From Actinomyces respiraculi (GTDB lineage: Bacteria > Actinomycetota > Actinomycetes > Actinomycetales > Actinomycetaceae), in NCBI RefSeq assembly GCF_014595995.2, contig NZ_CP063989.1:2666001-2730000 (forward strand): a stretch of 64,000 nt of DNA, read 5' to 3'. Each line of letters starts with the position of its first letter. Position 1 is the stretch's first letter. Below, piece by piece: positions 43,826 through 52,996 of this stretch. Below the pieces are notes generated by a model. That model was not told where the DNA came from, searched no databases, and worked only from the letters and a program-made list of their open reading frames with translations. A program made the translations under genes and the position numbers.

Positions 43826-44672
43826 ATGCGCAACACCCTGCCCATCCTGCCGGGTTACTACCCCGCCCCCTCGGTCTGCCGCGTCGGGGACGCCTTCTGG
43901 CTCGTGAGCTCCAGCTTCGAGTCCCCCCGCCCTGCCGGTCCACCGATCCACTGACCTCGTCCACTGGGACCAGGTCGGCCACGTCTACGAGCGGCCTTCA
44001 GCCCTCCCCCTGCGGCTGGGCGACACACCTTCCATGGCACCTTCGCGCCGACGATCCGCCACCGCGCAGGCGTCTTCTACGCCGTCGTAACGAACATGGG
44101 CCAGGACCCCTGGGACAGCGGATCACCCGCACCACCGGCCCCGCCGCCGACTGGTCGGACCCGGTGCTCGCGCCCGACACCCCGGGCATCGACCCGGACC
44201 TGGTGTGGGACGAGGACGGCGTGTGGCACCTGTCCTGGCGAGCGGTTTCCTTCACCGACGGCACGGCGGTATCCACACTCATCACTGCGCCCATCGACCC
44301 AGACACCGGCCAGCGGCTGGGCGACGCCGTCGTCCTGTGGCAGGGCACCGGCGGCCGCGACGCCGAGGGACCGCACCTGTTGCGGCGGCGGGGCTGGTGA
44401 TACCTCCTGCTGGCCGAGGGCGGCACGAGCCTGGGGCACATAGTGACGATGGCCCGCGCCCGCAGCCTTGAGGGTCCCTGGGAGACATGCCTCGCAATCC
44501 CCATCCTTACCCACCGCCCCACCGACCACCCGGTCCAGGTCACCGGGCACGCCGACCTCGTACCGCTCGATGCCGACGCCGAGCACCCCGATGGCGACTG
44601 GGACGGGCGGCTCCGCCGTCGGCGATCAGGTGCTGACGTCGACCCCAGGACTGAGGTAAGGATAACCTTATG
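43826..44672 (+). pseudogene. Decayed GH43 glycosidase gene
   Basis: The start reads MRNTLPILPGYYPAPSVCRV (YYPDPS motif with Asp changed to Ala), then VGDAFWLVSSSFES. Later pieces appear in other frames: STDLVHWDQVGHVYERPS, DPDLVWDEDGVWHLSW, and GRDAEGPHLLRRRGW. At least three frameshifts and stops break it, and the catalytic base is lost. It ends near the DUF2218 gene. Confidence 0.75.
44652..44670 (+). promoter_or_regulatory. DtxR/IdeR-type iron box
   Basis: TGAGGTAAGGATAACCTTA matches the 19-bp DtxR consensus (TTAGGTTAGGCTAACCTAA) at 15 positions. It overlaps the ribosome site and first base of the ATG of the DUF2218 gene. Confidence 0.65.
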
Positions 44673-45110
44673 ACCATGACCTCCAGCGCCCCCAGCTCCA
44701 AGGCCTTTGACCGCCTGTCCGTCGCGCGCGTCGCCACGGACAGACCTGCCCGCTACGGCTGCCAGCTCGTAAGTCACATGAGCCGCAAGATCGAGGGGGC
44801 ATGGGATGAGGCGTCCTCCACCGGATGGCTATCCTTCACCCGCGAGGGTCCGAGCACCGGCCTTGTCGCCCTGTCCTGTGACGAGGGCACGCTCGAGATG
44901 CGCCTGTCCACCACGGGCGATCACCTGGAGCGGCTCGAGCAGATCACCGGCATCCACCTGGCCCGCTTCGGCCAGCGCGAAGGCCTGGCAGTCTCCTGGG
45001 TTCGTGAGGACGGCACCGTCGGCACCACCCAGGGCCCGCTCACGGCCGAGGACATGGAGCGCATGCGCCGCGAGCGCGAGGCCCGTCAACGGGACGCCGG
45101 TCAGCGCTAG
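44670..45110 (+). CDS. DUF2218 domain protein, probably iron-regulated
   Basis: A 146-residue protein with the DUF2218 core (RYGCQLVSHMSRK ... LHLARF-like IHLARFGQREGLAVSW). In actinobacteria this family is often encoded beside siderophore-uptake genes. The DtxR box overlapping the start supports iron control. ATG 44670 and ATG 44676 are both possible starts; the first is given. No siderophore gene is adjacent in the window. Confidence 0.75.
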   Translation: MTMTSSAPSSKAFDRLSVARVATDRPARYGCQLVSHMSRKIEGAWDEASSTGWLSFTREGPSTGLVALSCDEGTLEMRLSTTGDHLERLEQITGIHLARFGQREGLAVSWVREDGTVGTTQGPLTAEDMERMRREREARQRDAGQR

Positions 45111-45156
45111 ACCAGCCAGCACGAGGCCCATGACTGAAGCCGCCCACTGGACCGGG

Positions 45157-46632
45157 TCAGAGCTGCTCGTCGCCCAGGCTCGTGATGTGCCCCTTCGGGT
45201 CCGAGACCCGCAGCATGAGCAGCAGCCCGACGATGAGGACGACGACGATACCGAGAATGCCCCAGTACGGCGCGTTGTCGCCGACGACGCTGCGCCCGAG
45301 GGCGATGAAGGCGCCGTACATGGCCGGAGCCAGGAAGGACACGGCGCGGCCGGTCGTGGCGTAGAGGCCGAAGATCTCACCCTCGCGCCCCTCAGGGATG
45401 AGCCGGGCGAGGAAGGAGCGCGCCGCCGACTGGGCCGGGCCCACACAGCCGGACAGCACGAGGCCCAGGATCCAGAAGACGGTGGGGCCGCCGTCGTGCA
45501 GGAGGAAGGTCCCCACACCGGCGATGACGAGCAGGCCGAGCGCGCCGAGAATGACTTTGCGCGGGCCGAGGAGGTCATCCAGGCGCCCGCTGACGATCGT
45601 GGTGATGCCGGCGACCACGTTGGCCACAATGGCGAAGATGATGACGTCGCCGCTGGAGAAACCGAAGGTGTTCTGGGCGATGATGCCGCCGTAGGTGAAG
45701 ACGCCGGCGAGGCCGTCGCGGAAGACAGCGGCGGCGAGCAGGAACCACAGCACCTCAGGGTGGCTGCGGTACAGGCCGACGAGCGTGCGCCACAGGCGTT
45801 TGTAGGACGCCCACAGGGACTCGCGGCGCACACGTCCGGGCTCGGTGGCCTCGGTCGGCTCCGACTCCAGCCCGGCGATGGCGCGCTCGGTGCCGCGCCG
45901 CTCAGCATCCGCCAGGGCCATACGGCGTCGGCGCGCCCGCACACCGGACTGGGTGATGAGCACAGGAATGGCGCTCAGGCCGAACCAGGCGGCGGCGATC
46001 AGCATGCCGACGCGGACATTGAGGCCGTTGTCGCTGGTGACACCGAACCAGCCGACCTCCGGGCTGATGAAGCCAACGTAGATGATGAGCAGTAGGACGA
46101 TCCCACCGATGTAGCCCATGCCCCATCCCAGGCCGGAGACGGCGCCCACACGGTCCTTGGAGGCCAGCTGGGACAGGATGCCGTTGTAGTTGACACTCGC
46201 GAGCTCGAAGAAGACGTTGCCAACCCCGAGCAGGGTGATGCCGAACCACAGGTAGCCGGGCTCCGGCAGGACCAGGAACAGGGCGGCGCTGACGGCGACG
46301 ACGACGGCGGTGTAGGCGCCCAGCCAGAAGACGGTGCGGCCGGCACGGTCCGAACGCTGCCCGGTCACGGGTGCGAGCAGGGCGATGAAGGCGCCGGCGA
46401 TGGTCAGCCCGACGGACAGGGCGGCCTCGTTGTGTGCCGGGTCGCCGAAGGAGGAGCTGGTGAGGTAGACGGTGAAAACGAAGGTCGTGATGACCGCGTT
46501 GAATGCCGCCGAGCCCCAGTCCCACAGTCCCCAGGCGATGACGGGCCAGCTGAGCAGGCGGTTGCTGGGGACGGTACGGGGATCGGCGACGGCGCCGGTG
46601 GGCTCGGCGCCGCGCGGGGTAGTGAGGGTCAT
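45157..46632 (-). CDS. UMF1/Atg22-type MFS transporter
   Basis: A 491-residue MFS protein of the UMF1/Atg22-like group: WGLWDWGSAAFNAVITTFVF is the typical first helix and SVNYNGILSQLASKDRVG the loop 4-5 signature. A charged cytoplasmic loop (~225-275) joins the halves. The substrate is unknown. The ATG at 46632 has no Shine-Dalgarno but TAGGCT lies seven bases upstream. Confidence 0.82.
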   Translation of the reverse strand: MTLTTPRGAEPTGAVADPRTVPSNRLLSWPVIAWGLWDWGSAAFNAVITTFVFTVYLTSSSFGDPAHNEAALSVGLTIAGAFIALLAPVTGQRSDRAGRTVFWLGAYTAVVVAVSAALFLVLPEPGYLWFGITLLGVGNVFFELASVNYNGILSQLASKDRVGAVSGLGWGMGYIGGIVLLLIIYVGFISPEVGWFGVTSDNGLNVRVGMLIAAAWFGLSAIPVLITQSGVRARRRRMALADAERRGTERAIAGLESEPTEATEPGRVRRESLWASYKRLWRTLVGLYRSHPEVLWFLLAAAVFRDGLAGVFTYGGIIAQNTFGFSSGDVIIFAIVANVVAGITTIVSGRLDDLLGPRKVILGALGLLVIAGVGTFLLHDGGPTVFWILGLVLSGCVGPAQSAARSFLARLIPEGREGEIFGLYATTGRAVSFLAPAMYGAFIALGRSVVGDNAPYWGILGIVVVLIVGLLLMLRVSDPKGHITSLGDEQL

Positions 46633-46639
46633 AGTTGTG

Positions 46640-46645
46640 AGCCTA
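46640..46645 (-). promoter_or_regulatory. -10 box for leaderless UMF1 transporter mRNA
   Basis: TAGGCT on the minus strand with seven bases to the ATG. The same TAGGCT-N7-start arrangement occurs at 54636-54641. Confidence 0.4.
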
Positions 46646-46705
46646 CGACCCGGTGCGACCTACGGCAGGCAAGGTCTGGGTGACGACGACGTCGTGCACG
46701 AATGC

Positions 46706-46736
46706 GGCCCGTCACACCTCACGGGTGTCACGGGCC
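46706..46736 (-). terminator. Terminator downstream of carD
   Basis: GGCCCGTCACACC pairs with GGTGTCACGGGCC with one mismatch around a short loop, about 40 bases past the carD stop. Confidence 0.75.
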
Positions 46737-46776
46737 ATGCATGTGGGCTCGCCGTGCCGACGGCGCGTATCCGGGC

Positions 46777-47271
46777 TCAGGCGGCGGTGCCGGAGGCCAG
46801 GACCTCGTCGAGCTTGGTCTCGGCGGCATCCTCCTCCGTCTTCTCCGCCAGGGCCAACTCGGAGACGAGGATCTGGCGGGCCTTGGAGAGCATGCGCTTC
46901 TCACCGGCGGACAGGCCGCGGTCCGTGTCCCGGCGCGAGAGGTCTCGCACGACCTCGGCCACCTTGATGACGTCACCGGAGGCGATCTTCTCCTGGTTCG
47001 CCTTGAAGCGGCGCGACCAGTTGGTGGGCTCCTCGGTCAGGGGGGCGCGCAGCACATCGAAAACCCGCTCCAGACCGGCCTGGTCGACGACGTCGCGCAC
47101 ACCGATGAGCTCGACGCTCTCAGCGGGGACGAGGATCGTCAGGTCGCCCTGGGCGACCTCAAGCTGCAGGTAGGTCTTCTCCTCGCCGCGCACCTTGCGC
47201 TGGCGGATGTCGATGATCCTGGCTGCGCCGTGGTGGGGGTAGACGACGGTCTCGCCGACTTCGAAAGTCAT
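46777..47271 (-). CDS. carD: CarD-type RNA polymerase-binding regulator
   Basis: A 164-residue CarD/CdnL protein: N-terminal Tudor-like RNA-polymerase-beta-binding domain ([13 protein letters not shown]) and C-terminal helical DNA-binding domain with the [13 protein letters not shown]rp. It stabilises open complexes at rRNA and other promoters. ATG 47271 is chosen since it gives the conserved family N-terminus; a GTG at 47283 is less likely. TAAAAT on the minus strand (47308-47313) is a probable -10. Confidence 0.95.
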   Translation of the reverse strand: MTFEVGETVVYPHHGAARIIDIRQRKVRGEEKTYLQLEVAQGDLTILVPAESVELIGVRDVVDQAGLERVFDVLRAPLTEEPTNWSRRFKANQEKIASGDVIKVAEVVRDLSRRDTDRGLSAGEKRMLSKARQILVSELALAEKTEEDAAETKLDEVLASGTAA

Positions 47272-47368
47272 AGGTGACGTCACTCCAGTCAGTGTTGAGA
47301 GAGCCCCATTTTAGCAGGATCTCGCGGAAAAGCCCGGGCGACGTAACTCACAGCCCTGCGTGTTCACG

Positions 47369-47399
47369 CTGAGCCCCGAGGTTTCCGCTCAGGGCTCAG
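47369..47399. repeat. Palindromic repeat R3 at the regX3 stop
   Basis: CTGAGCCC (47369-47376) pairs with GGGCTCAG (47392-47399), overlapping the regX3 stop codon. It shares TTCACGCTGAG and CGAGGTTTC with R1 and R2. Confidence 0.6.
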
Positions 47400-48106
47400 C
47401 GCTCAGCGGGACGGGCGACGAACTTGTAGCCCAGGCCCCGTACCGTCGTGAGCATGCGCGGGCTGCCTGGCTCCTGCTCGATCTTCGCCCGGATGCGCTT
47501 GACGTGGACATCCAGGGTCTTGGTGTCCCCCACGTAGTCAGCACCCCACACGCGGTCGATGATCTGCCCACGGGTCAGCACCCGGTCCGGGTTGCGCAGG
47601 AACAGCTCCAGCAGCTCGAACTCACGCAGCGGCATCGCCACCGGCTCACCCGCGACACTCACCTCATGGCGCTCGACGTCCATGCGCACGCGCCCGGCCT
47701 CCAGCACCACGTCCTCAGGCTCCTCCTCACGGCTGCGGCGCAGGACGGCGTGGACGCGGGCGATGAGCTCGCGGTAGGAGTAGGGCTTGGTCACGTAGTC
47801 GTCCGCGCCGATCTCCAGGCCGACAACCTTGTCCACCTCAGAGTCCTTGGCGGTGAGCATGATGACCGGCACAGAGGACACACGTCGAATCCGGCGGCAG
47901 ACCTCCGTGCCACTCAGGCGCGGAAGCATGAGGTCGAGCAGTACGAGGTCAATCGCGGTGGCCGGGGCAGGGCCCGCCGCCTCGAAGGCCTCGATGGCGG
48001 CCAGGCCGTCCTCGGCCTCAACCACCTCGTAGCCGTCGCGGCGCAGGCTGAAGGCCAGGGGCTCGCGGTAGCTCTCCTCGTCCTCGACGAGCAGGATCCG
48101 GGTCAT
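47396..48106 (-). CDS. regX3: Response regulator RegX3
   Basis: A 236-residue OmpR/PhoB-type regulator: receiver with phosphorylated Asp58 (LLDLMLP) and Lys in VTKPYS, and a C-terminal winged helix (DTKTLDVHVKRIRAKIE). It overlaps senX3 by four bases. With senX3 and phoU beside it, it is the phosphate-starvation regulator. Confidence 0.93.
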   Translation of the reverse strand: MTRILLVEDEESYREPLAFSLRRDGYEVVEAEDGLAAIEAFEAAGPAPATAIDLVLLDLMLPRLSGTEVCRRIRRVSSVPVIMLTAKDSEVDKVVGLEIGADDYVTKPYSYRELIARVHAVLRRSREEEPEDVVLEAGRVRMDVERHEVSVAGEPVAMPLREFELLELFLRNPDRVLTRGQIIDRVWGADYVGDTKTLDVHVKRIRAKIEQEPGSPRMLTTVRGLGYKFVARPAER

Positions 48107-49290
48107 CTGTGGTCCTCTTCTTCATTGCGGATGAGCCGGCCTGCCCCCTCATCGGGGATCAGGCGCGGCAGGACGAGGGTGAAGGTCGAGCCGCGTCCGG
48201 GCGCCGACCACAACTCGATGGTGCCGCCGTGGTTGGCCGCGACGTGCTTGACGATGGCCAGGCCCAGGCCGGTGCCGCCGGTGGCGCGCGAGCGGGCCCG
48301 GTCCACACGGAAGAAGCGCTCGAAGACGCGCCCCTGGTCCTCGGGCTTGATCCCGATGCCCTGGTCGACAACGGCGATGCGCACGAGCCCAGGATCCGCC
48401 GGGTCAAGCGAGACCCCCACACTCACGCGGGTGTGCGGCTCGGAGTAACGCACGGCGTTGTCAAGGAGATTGCGCACGGCGGTGACGATGAGAGAGGCGT
48501 CGCCCCGGACCATGAGGCCCGCAGTGCCGCCTGAGACGACGACGATCGAGCGGGCCTGCGCCTCGACCCGGACCCGGTCCACAGACTCGGCGACGACGGC
48601 GTCGACGTCGACGTCCTCGGGGCTGACGAGAGCGTCGCCGTCCTGGACGCGGGAGAGCTCAATGACGTCCTGCACGAGCACGCCCAGCCGGGTGGCCTCC
48701 GCGCGCATGCGGGCGGCGAAGCCGGCAACGAGAGCCGCGTCGTCGGCACTGTCCTCGATCGTCTCAGCCAGCAGGGCGATGGCACCGACGGGGGTCTTGA
48801 GCTCGTGGGAGATGTTGGCAACGAGGTCGCGACGCATGTCCTCCAGGCGCTTGGCGGCGCTGCGGTCCTCGATGAGGATGAGCAGGCGCCCCTCACCGAT
48901 GGAGGCCACGCGCACGTGCAGGAAGAAGTGCCCCGACCCGGACACCCGGCCCCGCGGGACGGTGATCTCCTGCTCGCGCGGCTCACCGTCTTGGCGCACG
49001 AGCGCAACCATCTCGGAGACCTCGGGCACGCAGACGGCGTCGTCGTGCACAAGGTTGTAGGTGTAGGCGGAGGCCGAGGCCCGCAGGACCTCGTCGTCGT
49101 CATCGAGAACGACGACGGTCGAGCGCAGGGCCGCCAGGACGGGGATGACGGCGTCGTCGCTCAGCAGCCCGCCCATCGCGCCGGGACGATCACCGGTGCG
49201 CCCCAGCGAGCGGGCGGCGGCCCAACCCACGGCGGCGCCGATGGCCAGGGCCACAACCGCGGTGATGAGCTGGGGGACGTCCACGCCCAC
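48103..49290 (-). CDS. senX3: Sensor histidine kinase SenX3
   Basis: A 395-residue membrane kinase: one N-terminal helix (~7-28), a PAS-like domain (~50-145), HisKA with His162 (ISHELKTP) and HATPase_c with NLLDNAVRYS and GTGLGLAIVKH. The start is GTG 49290; a GTG two codons later is possible. It is divergent from phoU, as in other actinobacteria. Confidence 0.92.
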   Translation of the reverse strand: MGVDVPQLITAVVALAIGAAVGWAAARSLGRTGDRPGAMGGLLSDDAVIPVLAALRSTVVVLDDDDEVLRASASAYTYNLVHDDAVCVPEVSEMVALVRQDGEPREQEITVPRGRVSGSGHFFLHVRVASIGEGRLLILIEDRSAAKRLEDMRRDLVANISHELKTPVGAIALLAETIEDSADDAALVAGFAARMRAEATRLGVLVQDVIELSRVQDGDALVSPEDVDVDAVVAESVDRVRVEAQARSIVVVSGGTAGLMVRGDASLIVTAVRNLLDNAVRYSEPHTRVSVGVSLDPADPGLVRIAVVDQGIGIKPEDQGRVFERFFRVDRARSRATGGTGLGLAIVKHVAANHGGTIELWSAPGRGSTFTLVLPRLIPDEGAGRLIRNEEEDHR

Positions 49291-49442
49291 AGGGTAGGCG
49301 GAGGGCGAGCCCGTCGGGGTCAGCGGGCGAGGAGTTCACCGACTATGTTCGGCCCCATCACCGGCCGTTCACCTTGGGCACCCATGCTGGTGACGTCCGC
49401 GGGCCTGTGCCCGTGCGCCCCACAACACCAGGAGACGTCACC

Positions 49443-50126
49443 GTGCGCGACATCTTCCATCAGGAGCTCAAGCAGCTCGGCTACGACCTCGAGTCCATGG
49501 CCGCGCAGGTCGCCACCGCCATGGAGCGGGCCAGTGCGGCACTGCGCGACGGCGACCTCATTGTGGCGGAGCAGGTGATCGATGCCGACGAGCGCATCAA
49601 CGACCTCCAACGCGACATCGACGACCTGTGCATCATGCTGCTGGTCCGCCAGCAGCCGGTCGCCTCCGACCTGCGTCACGTCATCTCGGCGCTGCGCATG
49701 GCTCAGACGCTTGAGCGTCAGGGCGACCTGGCCCGCCATGTGGCCACCATCGCCCGCGGCCGCTACCCCGGGCCGCCGGTGCCGGAGCCCGTCATGAGTC
49801 ACCTGCTGACGATGGCGGACCACGCCGTGCGCGCCGGGCAGGACGTGGCGCGCCTGATCGCCACCCAGGACCTTGAGCTGGCCCGGCGCATCCAGACCGC
49901 CGACGCCGAGATGGACCGCCTACACCGCGAGTCCTTCCAGATGATCCTGGACCCGGCGAACGAGCTCAGCCGCCAGCAGGTGGTCGACGCCGTCCTCATG
50001 GGGCGGTTCCTGGAGCGCTTCGGGGACCACTCGACGTCGGTGGCCCGCCGCGTCACCTACCTCGTCTCGGGCCACCACCTGGGCTCGCACGACCGCGCAC
50101 CCGAGGAAGAGGACGCCCAGCGGTAA
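49443..50126 (+). CDS. phoU: Phosphate transport regulator PhoU
   Basis: A 227-residue protein of two three-helix PhoU bundles with the metal-binding D/E-rich motifs (LERQGDLARHVA and LERFGDHSTSVA). It links phosphate uptake to SenX3-RegX3. AGGAGA precedes GTG 49443. No pst genes are present in the window. Confidence 0.93.
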   Translation: MRDIFHQELKQLGYDLESMAAQVATAMERASAALRDGDLIVAEQVIDADERINDLQRDIDDLCIMLLVRQQPVASDLRHVISALRMAQTLERQGDLARHVATIARGRYPGPPVPEPVMSHLLTMADHAVRAGQDVARLIATQDLELARRIQTADAEMDRLHRESFQMILDPANELSRQQVVDAVLMGRFLERFGDHSTSVARRVTYLVSGHHLGSHDRAPEEEDAQR

Positions 50127-50199
50127 CCCCCGCCCCGCCGAGGTCGGCACACGCCGGCATGGGTCGTACGGTTGTACAGACCGACAGCGGCCCGAGGGC

Positions 50200-50937
50200 T
50201 CACTTGCCCTGGTTGGCGACGGCCGCGATCTTGGCCTCGGCCTCGGGGTCGAGGTAGGTGCCGCCCTTCTTCAGGGGCTGCAGGGTCTCCTCGTCGAGCT
50301 CGTAGACGAGCGGGATGCCGGTGGGGATGTTGACCCCGGCGATGTCCTCGTCGGAGATGCCGTCGAGGTGCTTGACGATGGCGCGCAGCGAGTTGCCGTG
50401 GGCGGCGATCATGACGGTCTTGCCGGTGCGCAGCGTCGGAACAATGCGCTCCTCCCAGTAGGGCAGGAGGCGGGCGATGACGTCCTTGAGGCACTCGGAG
50501 GCCGGGACCGGCTCACCGGCGTAGCGGGGGTCCTGGTCCTGGGAGAACTCGGAGCCCGCCTCGATGGCCGGCGGGGCGACGTCGAAGGAGCGGCGCCAGA
50601 GCATGAACTGGTCCTCGCCGTACTCGTCGCGAATCTCCTTCTTGTTCTTGCCCTGGAGGGCGCCGTAGTGGCGCTCGTTGAGACGCCAGTGGCGCTCGAC
50701 GGGAATCCAGTGGCGGTCCGCCGAGTCAAGGGCGAGATTGGCCGTCATGATGGCGCGGCGCAGCATCGAGGTGAACAGGATGTCGGGGAGGATGTTCGCC
50801 TCCTTGAGAAACTCACCACCGCGGGCGGCCTCGGCGCGACCCTTCTCCGACAGCGGGACGTCAACCCAGCCGGTGAAGAGGTTCTTAGCGTTCCATTCGC
50901 TCTCGCCGTGGCGGAGCAGTACAAGGGTGTAAGCCAT
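50200..50937 (-). CDS. gpmA: 2,3-bisphosphoglycerate-dependent phosphoglycerate mutase
   Basis: A 245-residue cofactor-dependent mutase. [10 protein letters not shown] holds the phosphorylated His; [11 protein letters not shown] and [13 protein letters not shown] with the second His are intact. Interconverts 3- and 2-phosphoglycerate in glycolysis. The gap 50127-50199 has no gene. Confidence 0.95.
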   Translation of the reverse strand: MAYTLVLLRHGESEWNAKNLFTGWVDVPLSEKGRAEAARGGEFLKEANILPDILFTSMLRRAIMTANLALDSADRHWIPVERHWRLNERHYGALQGKNKKEIRDEYGEDQFMLWRRSFDVAPPAIEAGSEFSQDQDPRYAGEPVPASECLKDVIARLLPYWEERIVPTLRTGKTVMIAAHGNSLRAIVKHLDGISDEDIAGVNIPTGIPLVYELDEETLQPLKKGGTYLDPEAEAKIAAVANQGK

Positions 50938-51022
50938 GGGACCATCTTGCCAGGTCGGCAGGGGCTAGGACCAGGCCAGAGGGCCCGTCACGGGCGGGGT
51001 GGCACGGGCACCAAGACACAGC

Positions 51023-51052
51023 CGCGGCCGCCCCCGTCAGAGGGCGGCCGCG
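51023..51052 (-). terminator. Terminator of lsr2
   Basis: CGCGGCCGCCC pairs perfectly with GGGCGGCCGCG around an eight-base loop, about 120 bases past the lsr2 stop and just upstream of gpmA. The sequence between it and the stop has no gene. Confidence 0.6.
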
Positions 51053-51172
51053 ACGCGGATGTCAATAGGCCGTCGGCGCTCGCAGTGCTGCCAGCGCTCA
51101 TAACACCACTGTGCCGACGGCGCCGCCAGCGCTCACAGCACCACCAGTGCTACCAGCGCGAGCGGGCAGTGC

Positions 51173-51502
51173 TCAGGCGTGGGCCTTCTCGTAGGCGGCA
51201 CGGATCTCGGCGGAGATGCGACCGCGGTCGGAGACCTCCATGCCCCGCTCGCGCGCCCACTCGCGGATGCGCTGGGTCTCACCGGCGGAGGAGGAGCGGC
51301 GGCGGCGGGTGCCGGGGGTGCGGCGCCCGGCGATGCGGCGTGCCTTGGAGGACCACTCCTCAATGGACTCACGCAGGGCGGCGGCGTGCTCGTCGTTGAG
51401 GTCGATCTCGTAGCTGACGCCATCGAGCGCGAAGGTGATGGTCTGGGTGGCCTCGGATCCATCGACGTCGTCGACAAGAATAATCTGGGTCTTCTGAGCC
51501 AT
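51173..51502 (-). CDS. lsr2: Nucleoid-associated protein Lsr2
   Basis: A 109-residue H-NS-like silencer: N-terminal dimerisation domain (QIILVDDVDGS, then YEIDLNDEHAAALR), Arg/Ser-rich linker and C-terminal AT-hook-like Arg-Gly-Arg at 93-95 (SDRGRISAEI). It binds AT-rich, often foreign, DNA. AAGGAG precedes ATG 51502. Confidence 0.95.
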   Translation of the reverse strand: MAQKTQIILVDDVDGSEATQTITFALDGVSYEIDLNDEHAAALRESIEEWSSKARRIAGRRTPGTRRRRSSSAGETQRIREWARERGMEVSDRGRISAEIRAAYEKAHA

Positions 51503-51688
51503 AGGTACTCTCCTTGATAGCACTCCCGATCTCCTCGGGAGAATGAACGGGAACCGATGTCGAATAAACAATAAACGCGATCCGCATTCTACGCAAGGCC
51601 ACTGGGTGGAAATCTCACTTTCATTCTCCGTTTCGCTGCTGACGGAGAAAACCACGGTGCACCGACAGGCCCGGCACCGGGGATGACG

Positions 51689-51718
51689 AAGGCCCCGGAC
51701 CGTCCGGTCCGGGGCCTT
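51689..51718 (-). terminator. Terminator after tRNA-Thr
   Basis: AAGGCCCCGGAC pairs perfectly with GTCCGGGGCCTT around CGTCCG, directly downstream of the tRNA. Confidence 0.88.
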
Positions 51719-51720
51719 AC

Positions 51721-51796
51721 TGGAGCCACCTGTGGGAATCGAACCCACGACCTATTCATTACGAGTGAATCGCTCTGCCGACTGAGCTAAGGTGGC
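51721..51796 (-). tRNA. tRNA-Thr (CGT anticodon)
   Basis: A complete 76-base cloverleaf on the minus strand. The acceptor stem GCCACCT pairs with AGGTGGC, followed by U and encoded CCA. The anticodon stem ATTCA/TGAAT encloses CTCGTAA, giving anticodon CGU (codon ACG, Thr). The T arm is GTGGGTTCGATTCCCAC. Confidence 0.98.
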
Positions 51797-51916
51797 GCGC
51801 TGAGCAGCGCAGCACAGGCTACCGGCAGCGCCGCGCGAGGCGCAAACGCCGCCGTACCCACCGACGCGTGGTTCTGGACACAGGCACCGCCCGGGTCGGT
51901 CTTCTACCCTGTTCTC

Positions 51917-52921
51917 ATGCCTCTGCACGTGACCTACACCGGCGGCACCATCGGCATGGTCGACTCCCCTCGGGGACTCGTCCCCGGCGCGGACCTCGAG
52001 GGCTGGCTCACCCGCCTGCTCGAGGGCACGGACCTCGCCGACGGCCTCACCTTTTCCTCGCTCGACCCGCTCATCGATTCCTCCAACGCCACACCGGAGT
52101 CCTGGCAGCAGGTCGTGGACGACGTGCGCGCACACACCCACGGGCCGCACGCCGCCGCTGGCCTCGTCATCCTGCACGGCACGGACACGATGGCCTACAC
52201 CAGCGCAGCCCTGTCCTACGCCCTGACCGACCTGGGACGTCCCGTCGTCATCACCGGCTCGCAACTGCCCGCACTTAGCCCCGGCTCCGACGCCGCCGCC
52301 AACGCCATCGGCGCCCTGCAGGCCGCCGGCGACCCGCGCGCCGCAGGCGTAAGCCTCTTCTTCGGCCACCACCTGCTCGTCGGCAGCCGTGTCACCAAGA
52401 CGAGCGCGTGGTCCTTCGAGGCCTTCAGCTCGCCCGCCCACCCGCCGCTGGCGCGCGCAGGCGCCCCGTGGCAGTGGTCCGCGACCCCCAGAACGGGCGA
52501 GGGCTGGCAGCAGCCACTGCCCTACCGCCGCCACGACGTCGCCGTCATCGACGTCGCACCCGGCCTCACGACCGCCCGCCTGGAGGCCATGCTCACGCCT
52601 CTGCCCGAGGCCGTCATCCTGCGGGCCTTCGGCGTCGGCAACGTGCCCAGCTCCGAGCCCGGGCTCCCCGAGCTCATCGCCTCGGTCACCGCGGCGGGCA
52701 CGGCCGTCGTCGTCGCCTCCCAGTGCCTCGAGGCCCGGGTGTCCCTCGGCCTCTACGAGACGGGTGACGCGATGGCCCGGGCGGGGGCGGTCGGCAGCGG
52801 GGACATGACCCTGGAGGCCGTCTACGCCAAGGTGCAGTTCCTCCTGAGCCAGGGGCTGCGCGGCGCCGAGCTGGCCGCCTGGGTGGGGCGCCCGCTCGCC
52901 GGGGAGCTCACTCGAGGCTGA
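51917..52921 (+). CDS. ansA: L-asparaginase
   Basis: A 334-residue asparaginase. The first Thr is in TYTGGTIGM and the second in ILHGTDTMAYT; the C-terminal domain has LRAFGVGNVP. There is no signal peptide, which suggests a cytoplasmic type I enzyme. A bidirectional terminator follows. Confidence 0.9.
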   Translation: MPLHVTYTGGTIGMVDSPRGLVPGADLEGWLTRLLEGTDLADGLTFSSLDPLIDSSNATPESWQQVVDDVRAHTHGPHAAAGLVILHGTDTMAYTSAALSYALTDLGRPVVITGSQLPALSPGSDAAANAIGALQAAGDPRAAGVSLFFGHHLLVGSRVTKTSAWSFEAFSSPAHPPLARAGAPWQWSATPRTGEGWQQPLPYRRHDVAVIDVAPGLTTARLEAMLTPLPEAVILRAFGVGNVPSSEPGLPELIASVTAAGTAVVVASQCLEARVSLGLYETGDAMARAGAVGSGDMTLEAVYAKVQFLLSQGLRGAELAAWVGRPLAGELTRG

Positions 52922-52931
52922 GGAACTCGAG

Positions 52932-52970
52932 ACTGAGGGGCTGAGGACACCGCCCCCTCAACCCCTCAGT
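52932..52970. terminator. Bidirectional terminator between ansA and the hydrolase
   Basis: ACTGAGGGGCTGAGG pairs with CCTCAACCCCTCAGT (one mismatch at the c/a position) around a nine-base loop, between convergent genes. Confidence 0.85.
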
Positions 52971-52996
52971 TCGGGTGCTGGTGCTTCAGCGTCTCG

